Positions 5,183-10,174 of a DNA stretch of 10,174 nt are shown one piece after another (position 1 is the first letter of the stretch; every line of letters starts with the position of its first letter). Both the position numbers and the translations under genes were made by a program. Below the pieces are notes generated by a model. It saw only the letters and a list, made by a program, of their open reading frames with translations. It made no database searches and was not told the origin of the DNA. Origin of the DNA: JBGSLA01 sp965602785 (lineage in GTDB: Bacteria > Desulfobacterota > Desulfobaccia > Desulfobaccales > 0-14-0-80-60-11); the NCBI GenBank assembly GCA_965602785.1, contig CBFDAH010000107.1:1-10174 (forward strand). The letters are read 5' to 3'.

Positions 5183-6010
5183 ATGCCTGAAAAAGAGCCC
5201 ATCTTATTAAACGGCGGTAACTCCATCCGCCCCCAGAAGCGCATCTTCCTGGGGCTCCTTGCCCTTACCTGCCTTTTTTTCATGCTGCTCCTGGGCCTCC
5301 TCTGGTACGTCCCTTACGTGGGCCTGGCCAATCTGCACACCAAACTTCCCCTCATTCTGGGCATTGTCTTCGGCGCTTTACTGGCCCTGGTGTTTGCCGG
5401 GGTAACCATACTGGCCCTCACCGTCATCCTGGGCCGGGACCTGCCGTTTTCCCGGAGCCTCCGGGGGGTGCTGGTGAAGTTCCTTCTCCCTTTGATGAGC
5501 GGCGTGGGAAAAATCTTCGGCGTCTCCAAGGACCAGGTGCGCCGCTCCTTCATCGAAATCAACAACCAATTGCTCCTGGCCGCGCACCCTCGGGCCACCT
5601 CGGACAAGCTGCTCCTGCTCATGCCCCACTGCCTGCAATTCCACGAATGCGAGTTTCGCATCACCGGCAGCACGGTGAACTGCCAGCGCTGCGGCCAGTG
5701 TCCCATCAATGGCCTGGCCGAGATCTCCGAGAGATACGGAGTGGGCCTGGCCGTGGCCACCGGGGGGACCCTGGCCCGGCGCATCGTGGTGGAGCGCCGT
5801 CCCAGGCTCATCATCGCGGTGGCCTGCGAACGGGACCTGTCCAGCGGCATCCAGGACAGCTATCCCCTGCCCGTGTTCGGCATCACTAACAAACGCCCCC
5901 ACGGTCCCTGCTACGACACCGACGTGGACCTGGAGCGGGTGGAGGAGGCCTTGAATTTCTTCCTCCTGTCCCCGCCGCCCCAGGCTCCTGAAGCTTCCCC
6001 CAGTGACTAG
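5183..6010 (+). CDS. DUF116 membrane protein with cysteine cluster
   Basis: 275 aa. Two membrane segments (about 21-43 and 57-83) are followed by a cytoplasmic domain that matches DUF116 by recall: LLLMPHCLQ (144-152), C156, CQRCGQC (C167, C170, C173), a GGTLARRIV segment (194-202), AVACERDLSSGI (212-223), and a KRPHGPCYDTDVD segment ending in C243. C150, C156, C167, C170, C173, C215 and C243 give enough ligands for a metal or Fe-S site, but none has been proved here. Function is unknown. It lies between fmt and rsmB in the same orientation and overlaps rsmB by eight bases. This neighbourhood is known to me from several Desulfobacterota genomes, so a translation or tRNA/rRNA link is plausible but only by association. 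The ATG follows a weak AAGG. Confidence 0.88.
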   Translation: MPEKEPILLNGGNSIRPQKRIFLGLLALTCLFFMLLLGLLWYVPYVGLANLHTKLPLILGIVFGALLALVFAGVTILALTVILGRDLPFSRSLRGVLVKFLLPLMSGVGKIFGVSKDQVRRSFIEINNQLLLAAHPRATSDKLLLLMPHCLQFHECEFRITGSTVNCQRCGQCPINGLAEISERYGVGLAVATGGTLARRIVVERRPRLIIAVACERDLSSGIQDSYPLPVFGITNKRPHGPCYDTDVDLERVEEALNFFLLSPPPQAPEASPSD

Positions 6011-7379
6011 AGGGAAAAAATCCCCTCCCCAGGCCTCCGCCCGGCAACTGGCTCTGCAAATCCTCTCCACGGCCGGCGCCCAAGGCCGCTACGTAGAAAA
6101 CCTCCTGGCCGCCACCTTGAAGCAGCACCCGGAGCTGCCCCGGAATGAGCGGGCTTTCTTGTTAGAGCTGGTCCAGGGGGTGAAGCGCTGGGAGCTGCGC
6201 CTGGACTATATCCTGTCCCGGCTCTCCCACCTTCCCTGGCCCAAGGTCCATGCTCAGGTGCGCCACATCTTGCGGCTGGCGGCCTACCAGATCCTTTTCC
6301 TGGACAGGGTCCCGGTCCACGCCGCGGTGGACGAAGCAGTTAAGCTGGCCCGAGGGCAACGCCTCCCCGCCAGCCACGTTGGTTTCATCAATGCCATCCT
6401 GCGGCGCCTGGCCGCCGGCGACGTACCGCCCCTCCCCGACGTGGAGGAGGACCCGGTGGCGGCCCTCAGTGTGGCCACCGCCCACCCCGCCTGGCTGGTG
6501 GCCCGCTGGCTCAAGCGCTATAGCCTCGAGGACACCCAGGCCCGTTTGCTGGCCCACAACCGGGTGCCGCCCCTCACCGTGCGGGTCAACACCTTAAAGA
6601 CCGATGGTGCCAGGCTTCTGGAGCGTTTGGCCCGGGAGGGTGTCGTCGCCGCGCCCGGCCGTTTCTCCCCGGTGGCTCTGACCTTTGAGACCGGTGAAAA
6701 ACCTCCCACCAGTCTCCCCTCATACCGGGAGGGTCTGTGGCTCTTCCAGGACGAAGCCGCGCAGCTCACCACCCACCTCCTGGACCTGGCTCCGGGCCAC
6801 CGTATCCTGGAGATCGGCGCCGGCCGGGGGGGCAAAACCACCCGTCTGGGAGAAAGGCTCCTGAACCAGGGCCTCATCCTGGCCGTGGATTACCACCGTC
6901 AACGCCTCTTCGACCTCAGCCAGAACCTCAAGCGCTGGGGCATCACTTGCGCCCACCCCCTTAGGGCCGATGCCACCCGGCCCCTGCCTGTTAAGCCTCA
7001 GAGCCTGGACGCCGTCCTCATCGACGCACCCTGCTCTGCCTTGGGGACCATCCGGCGCCACCCGGAAATCAAATCCCGCCTCACAGAAGCCGACTTGGCC
7101 ACCTTCCCCCCGCGGCAGCGGGCTATGCTGGATATGGCCGCGCCCCTTGTCAAACCCGGCGGCCGCCTGCTCTACATCACTTGCACCACCGAGCCGGAGG
7201 AAAACGAAGACCTGGTGGCCGGGTTCCTCACCGACCACCCGGAATACCAGCTTGCCTGCGACCCCGAGCTCCTGCCAACCCCGGCCCGGGATCTCCTCCA
7301 ACCCCCCGGCTTCTTCCGCACCTCCCCGGCCCACCACAACCTGGACGCCTTCTTCGCGGCTACTTTGATAAGGACCTAA
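6003..7379 (+). CDS. rsmB: 16S rRNA (cytosine-C5)-methyltransferase RsmB
   Basis: 458 aa. An N-terminal NusB-like RNA-binding domain (about 11-140; ASARQLALQIL, VHAAVDEAVKLA, GFINAILRRL) is joined to a Rossmann methyltransferase domain (about 185-458). The catalytic motifs are DAPCSALGTIRRHPEI (C344) and YITCTTEPEENE (C394, the nucleophile), as in m5C enzymes that modify C967 of E. coli 16S rRNA. The SAM loop reads LEIGAGRGGKTT (269-280), where the usual form is CAAPGGKTT, so Pro is replaced by Arg. The GTG start at 6003 lies inside the end of the DUF116 gene and has no clear ribosome site; no other start lies near the domain edge, so coupling is likely. It is the last gene of the operon. Confidence 0.93.
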   Translation: MTRGKKSPPQASARQLALQILSTAGAQGRYVENLLAATLKQHPELPRNERAFLLELVQGVKRWELRLDYILSRLSHLPWPKVHAQVRHILRLAAYQILFLDRVPVHAAVDEAVKLARGQRLPASHVGFINAILRRLAAGDVPPLPDVEEDPVAALSVATAHPAWLVARWLKRYSLEDTQARLLAHNRVPPLTVRVNTLKTDGARLLERLAREGVVAAPGRFSPVALTFETGEKPPTSLPSYREGLWLFQDEAAQLTTHLLDLAPGHRILEIGAGRGGKTTRLGERLLNQGLILAVDYHRQRLFDLSQNLKRWGITCAHPLRADATRPLPVKPQSLDAVLIDAPCSALGTIRRHPEIKSRLTEADLATFPPRQRAMLDMAAPLVKPGGRLLYITCTTEPEENEDLVAGFLTDHPEYQLACDPELLPTPARDLLQPPGFFRTSPAHHNLDAFFAATLIRT

Positions 7380-7386
7380 GAGAATG

Positions 7387-7430
7387 TGGGGGAGGGGGCT
7401 AAGGGCCGCAGGCCCTTACCCCCTCCCCCA
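7387..7430 (+). terminator. G-rich palindrome, likely end of the def-rsmB operon
   Basis: GGGGGAGGGGG (7388-7398) pairs with 7419-7429 and TAAGGGCC with GGCCCTTA, giving loop GCA and one bulged C; T7387 and A7430 close the base. It begins eight bases after the rsmB stop. There is no T-run, so stop of transcription is inferred from position and from stem strength. It is a member of the same family as 5-52. Confidence 0.6.
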
Positions 7431-7453
7431 ATCCCTTAGGGGGTAATATTTGA

Positions 7454-7492
7454 GCCGGAAAAGTCGGGACCGCAGGTCCCGCCTTTTCCGGC
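7454..7492. repeat. Long perfect-but-one inverted repeat
   Basis: Arms of 18 bases (7454-7471 and 7475-7492, starting GCCGGAAAAG) pair with a single T/C mismatch around loop GCA, the same loop as the neighbouring element at 7387-7430. TTAGGGG (7437-7443) and CCCCTAA (7492-7498) can extend the stem across a 10-base bulge. It is not followed by T. Function unknown. Confidence 0.7.
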
Positions 7493-7566
7493 CCCTAATG
7501 GGGGCTGGGAGCAGCAGTGTCCAGCAAGAATTTTACAGAAATCGGCACATAATAATTTATGTAAAT

Positions 7567-7589
7567 GTAGCCGCAGGCTTTAGCCTGCG
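7567..7589 (+). repeat. GTAG-footed REP-like hairpin
   Basis: GTAG (7567-7570) is followed by the exact palindrome CGCAGGCT-TT-AGCCTGCG (7572-7589). The adjoining GCCGGCACAGG matches, in reverse complement, part of the element at 3178-3201. A different palindrome, ACATAA...TTATGT (7547-7562), lies just before it. Confidence 0.6.
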
Positions 7590-7612
7590 CCGGCACAGGT
7601 TGAAAACCTAAG

Positions 7613-7683
7613 CCACCAGAGTCTTTCCTAATCGGATGATAGCCTCCCAGCATGAAGGGTATTTGCTATCCAGAGACTGGTGG
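7613..7683. other. Nested inverted repeat, function unknown
   Basis: CCACCAG (7613-7619) pairs with CTGGTGG (7677-7683), and inside it GATAGC (7638-7643) pairs with GCTATC (7665-7670). Together they could fold as one long imperfect hairpin of about 70 bases, as in a small RNA or a miniature inverted-repeat element. No target-site duplication was seen. Confidence 0.4.
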
Positions 7684-7701
7684 CGGGCAGAGCCCACCAT
7701 A

Positions 7702-7742
7702 GGGGCCAGAGGTCGCGGACCCCTGCCCCCTCCCCTCAAATT
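7702..7742 (-). repeat. G-rich palindrome at the end of the MFS gene
   Basis: GGGG...GGTC (7702-7714) pairs with GACC...CCCC (7718-7729), loop GCG, with one mismatch and a bulge. The outer arm, 7728-7742, is the exact reverse complement of 2814-2828 and overlaps the stop codon of the MFS gene. Lies where a terminator for the MFS transcript would be, but without a U-run. Confidence 0.55.
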
Positions 7743-8856
7743 ATTCCTTCAAACCCACATAAGCCAGGGGAATGAGGGCGAGGCTGGTGAGGCCGGAGAT
7801 GATGAGGGGCATCTGGTAGCCGAGGGCGGCGCCCAGCGGGCCGTAGAGGAGGGAGCCGGTGAGGACTCCTGCGGTCGTGGTCAAAGAAATTAGGCCGGCG
7901 CTGCCCCCCACCCGCTCCACGTGGAACAGGCGGGCGATGGTAGTGTAGGCTACCATCATGATGAGGCCGTCCCCGAAGCCGTGCACCCCCCGCCAGGCGA
8001 AGGACCAGGCGAGGTTGGGGTAGGTCATGAGGATGTGGCCCACCCCGGAGGTGGCCAGGGCCAGGGCCAGCAGCGTAAAGGGACTCAGTATTCCATCCCA
8101 GAACCGGCCGTAGAGATAGGCCGTGAGGGCCACGATGCTGAACTCCCCTGCCAGATAGAGTCCCATTCCCAGGCTCCCCAGGCCCAGGTTTTTTTTCAAG
8201 AACAGCCCCAGGCTGGTGCCTTCAGCGCCCCAATGCATGGTGAACAGGAACAGCCAGGCGACGAAGAACAGCACCGGCCCGCTCAAAAAATCCCGGCCAT
8301 ATTGGAGGAGCGGGCTGCGCTGCCCTCGGGTCAGGGGCAGTTGCCAGGTGAGGGTTAAAAGCCCGAGGATAAGCGCCCCCAGAATTTTGAAGGTTGTAGG
8401 ATAGTCAAAGAAATATAGCGAGATGCCCCCCAGGAGAATTCCCACTGTCATGCCGCCCATGCGCCAGGCGTTGTATACCCCAAAACGCCGGGTACGGTCT
8501 TCAGAAAAGTTCTCCTTGAAGAGCATGATGTCCAGGGACTGCCGATAGAGCTGGATGCTCAAGCCGAAAGCGAAGAACACCAGGAGGAAGGGCCAGAAGT
8601 GCTCCGCCCGGGCCAGCCCCCAGAGACTGAGGCCGATCCCCGCCAGCCCCAGGCGGGTGAGGATGCGGGCCGGGTAGCGGTCACCCACTACTCCAACCGG
8701 AAAGGCCACCAGAAGGGAGTTCAGGCCCAGGACGGCATAGAGGAGGCCGATCTGAGCCCCGGAGAAGAAGAGGGCGCTATGGAGATAAATGGGGAGGAAA
8801 AAATACAGCGCCGAAATGACCACGGCGTGGGCGCTGATCAGAAAGGAAAGCAGCAA
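7741..8856 (-). CDS. MFS transporter, substrate unknown
   Basis: 371 aa with about 12 hydrophobic segments, so an inner-membrane protein and slightly shorter than most MFS carriers. The family motif A is present between helices 2 and 3: GVVGDRYPAR (55-64). A long polar stretch at about 176-190 would be the central loop. Substrate is not predictable; many such proteins in this size range are drug or metabolite exporters. The only reasonable start is TTG 8856, with AGG six bases upstream. A stop in the same frame at 8869-8871 (the ferredoxin stop) blocks any longer form. It lies 12 bases after the ferredoxin gene, so the two share a transcript. A connection between ferredoxin and transport is not obvious. 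Confidence 0.85.
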   Translation of the reverse strand: MLLSFLISAHAVVISALYFFLPIYLHSALFFSGAQIGLLYAVLGLNSLLVAFPVGVVGDRYPARILTRLGLAGIGLSLWGLARAEHFWPFLLVFFAFGLSIQLYRQSLDIMLFKENFSEDRTRRFGVYNAWRMGGMTVGILLGGISLYFFDYPTTFKILGALILGLLTLTWQLPLTRGQRSPLLQYGRDFLSGPVLFFVAWLFLFTMHWGAEGTSLGLFLKKNLGLGSLGMGLYLAGEFSIVALTAYLYGRFWDGILSPFTLLALALATSGVGHILMTYPNLAWSFAWRGVHGFGDGLIMMVAYTTIARLFHVERVGGSAGLISLTTTAGVLTGSLLYGPLGAALGYQMPLIISGLTSLALIPLAYVGLKE

Positions 8857-8868
8857 GATAAGCCTAAA

Positions 8869-9291
8869 CTACAATGCCTGGTGGTTGATCTTGACCTCCA
8901 TGGCCCGGGCCGGGCACACCACACAGCACAGCTCGCAGGCGCTGCATTTGCTGGCGTCAAAGGCCACTTCCATCTCCGGGCGGATTACCTCCAGGGCCCC
9001 GGTGGGGCACAGGGCCGTGCAGGCCCCGCATTGGAAGCAGACTTCATCGTTGCGCCGCACTTCATGGGCCATGTGCTGCACCTTGACCCCCGAGTCTTTG
9101 AGGTACTTGATGCCCCGGCGAAAGTTCTTGGGATGGCCCCTGAGCTCCATAACGATGAGCCCCTCTTTGCGGGGGTAGATGGTGGCTTTCAGGAGGTTGA
9201 ACTCCAGGTCGTAATCCTTGACCAGCCGGTAGATGATGGGCTGGTCCACCACGTCCTTAGTAAACCGTAAAATGAGCATTTCTGCGTGCAT
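8869..9291 (-). CDS. NIL-domain 2x[4Fe-4S] ferredoxin-like protein
   Basis: 140 aa. Residues 4-78 fit the NIL domain (ILRFTKDVVDQPIIYRLVK..., about 75 aa, a small ACT-like fold). Residues 82-134 hold two classical clusters: C85xxC88xxC91xxxC95-P and C116xxC119xxC122xxxC126-P, with an extra C123. ATG 9291 is preceded by AAAGGA at six bases. Proteins of this build (NIL plus ferredoxin) work with COG1900/DUF39 in homocysteine formation from aspartate semialdehyde in methanogens (MA1821/MA1822 of Methanosarcina acetivorans). No COG1900 gene is in the window, so that role cannot be claimed here; the other option is a general redox carrier. Cytoplasmic. First gene of the pair with the MFS transporter. 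Confidence 0.92.
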   Translation of the reverse strand: MHAEMLILRFTKDVVDQPIIYRLVKDYDLEFNLLKATIYPRKEGLIVMELRGHPKNFRRGIKYLKDSGVKVQHMAHEVRRNDEVCFQCGACTALCPTGALEVIRPEMEVAFDASKCSACELCCVVCPARAMEVKINHQAL

Positions 9292-9327
9292 GACAAGTCC
9301 TTTGTCCTATTTCATTTTTCACTGTTT

Positions 9328-9333
9328 ATTGTA
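9328..9333 (-). promoter_or_regulatory. Possible -10 box of the ferredoxin–MFS pair
   Basis: The minus strand reads TACAAT (5 of 6 matches to TATAAT) 37-42 bases ahead of the ATG at 9291. No convincing -35 lies at 17 bases (CCGTTG), so either the promoter is activator-dependent or the box is chance. Confidence 0.3.
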
Positions 9334-9345
9334 ACCCATTCTTGC

Positions 9346-9363
9346 ACCCGCAACGGGTTTTTT
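9346..9363 (+). terminator. Short intrinsic terminator facing the hydrolase gene
   Basis: ACCCG-CAA-CGGGT (9346-9358) is followed by six T (9358-9363) on the plus strand. All coding genes from 7741 to the end of the window are on the minus strand, so no obvious plus-strand gene ends here. On the minus strand the same stem lies after the hydrolase gene but lacks a U-run. Confidence 0.45.
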
Positions 9364-9455
9364 CTCTTAATCTTTGGCGTCGAGAGGTGAACCTCCCACA
9401 ATATTTAGGACGCTTGTCCTTGTTTGGAAAAATCCCGAGCGTTCTTCATCAGAAT

Positions 9456-10174
9456 TTATGGGGAAATTGAGGCAAGTATCAAGTTGACAAATGCCTGGTG
9501 ATCCCAAGCCCTTGGATAGCGAGTAAGTCCAAGGCGAACTATGACCAGGTCCTTTGAAGGAATGATGCTGACGAACTGGCCCTCGTGACCCACCGCATGG
9601 AAAGCATCTTGCGGCAGTGAGGCGCCCGCCTTTGCGCCTCGGTATTCATCGGGGACTTTAAGCCAGAAGTGCGCGCCGTATTTTTGCTTGGCCGCGCCAG
9701 AAGCCGCGGTGCGCGTATACCGCACCCATCCTTCTGGAAGAATACGCTCTCCGTCCCAAACCCCGTCATTAAGATACAACAACCCGAACCGGGCCCAATC
9801 CCGGGCGCTGGCATACATGCAAGAAGAACCCACGAAAGTCCCCGAGGGGTCGGTTTCCATCACCGCGCTTTTCATACCGAGACGGTCAAAAAGAGCCTGG
9901 CGGGGAAACTTGTAGTACTCTCGGTCGCCCAAAGTATGACGAATGACTCGCGCCAGGATGTTCGTGGTGCCGCTGGAATAGCTCCACTGCGTCCCCGGCT
10001 CCGTCACCATTGGCTTGCCGGCCGCATAGGCTGCCGTGTCCGCCACCCGCATCAACATGTAGGTGACATCAGACAGGGGATTGCCGGGGTCCTCATTAAA
10101 CTGGAGACCGCTTGTCATGCGAAGCAGGTGTTCGAGAGTAATTCCCCGATGCGGGTCAACCGTATGTCGCCACT
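9456..10174 (-). CDS. Serine beta-lactamase-fold hydrolase (PF00144 type), 5'-truncated by the window
   Basis: The visible part is 238 aa and runs to the window edge in frame; the ATG at 10118 is internal. Visible residues 11-23 (ITLEHLLRMTSGL) are the classical segment that follows the SxxK active-site motif, so the catalytic Ser and Lys lie beyond 10174. The second motif is Y65-S66-S67 in WSYSSGTTN, and the third, in place of KTG, is G195-H196-E197-G198-Q199. The C-terminus (SIIPSKDLVIVRLG) is typical. Members include esterases, 6-aminohexanoate-dimer hydrolases and D-aminopeptidases; few are true beta-lactamases, so a resistance role is not supported. The stop is followed by about 80 bases with only weak hairpins (GGAC/GTCC at 9409-9420). 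Confidence 0.9.
   Translation of the reverse strand, partial: WRHTVDPHRGITLEHLLRMTSGLQFNEDPGNPLSDVTYMLMRVADTAAYAAGKPMVTEPGTQWSYSSGTTNILARVIRHTLGDREYYKFPRQALFDRLGMKSAVMETDPSGTFVGSSCMYASARDWARFGLLYLNDGVWDGERILPEGWVRYTRTAASGAAKQKYGAHFWLKVPDEYRGAKAGASLPQDAFHAVGHEGQFVSIIPSKDLVIVRLGLTRYPRAWDHQAFVNLILASISP

Noticed and set aside
9456..10174. Antibiotic-resistance beta-lactamase
   Set aside because: The third motif is GHEGQ and not KTG, as in esterase-like and amide hydrolase members of the fold, and the active Ser is outside the window.

Overview
The window looks like a piece of a GC-rich bacterial chromosome, most likely from the Desulfobacterota (former Deltaproteobacteria). The reasons are the gene order def–fmt–DUF116–rsmB, a NIL-domain/2x[4Fe-4S] ferredoxin, an AHL-lactonase-like metallo-beta-lactamase-fold protein, and an SH3/LTXXQ envelope gene pair. 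I recall these as common in sulfate reducers and syntrophs, but I could not run a taxonomic search, so the placement is an inference.

Layout. 65-1346 (minus): an operon of a metallo-hydrolase followed by a small exported Pro/Ala-rich protein, with a TATAAT box ahead of it. 1509-2602 (plus): an exported SH3-domain protein and a Spy/CpxP-like periplasmic LTXXQ protein carrying a Lys-Gly repeat. 2603-3725: about 1.1 kb with no large gene. It holds G-rich palindromes, a possible 34-aa membrane peptide closed by a good intrinsic terminator, GTAG-footed REP-like hairpins, and a dense block of complementary segments that may be a structured RNA just upstream of def. 3726-7379 (plus): a tightly packed translation-linked operon of peptide deformylase, Met-tRNA formyltransferase, a DUF116 membrane protein with a cysteine cluster, and 16S rRNA m5C methyltransferase RsmB. 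The first two genes make and remove the formyl group of initiator methionine; RsmB modifies the ribosome; the DUF116 protein has no known role. 7380-7740: a second hairpin-rich gap. 7741-9291 (minus): a NIL-ferredoxin followed by an MFS transporter that starts at TTG. 9456-10174 (minus): a serine beta-lactamase-fold hydrolase whose 5' end lies beyond the window.

The most unusual content is in the gaps. A family of G-rich palindromes (core TTTGRGGGGAGGGGG) sits at or near four gene ends and once ahead of the small ORF, and a 15-base block is shared exactly by two copies. A second family starts with GTAG, and one copy is an inverted pair as in BIMEs. The third item is the possible pseudoknotted RNA upstream of def. 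I did not see a CRISPR array, tRNA, rRNA, transposase, prophage gene or recognisable defence system, so no complete new 'system' is claimed here.
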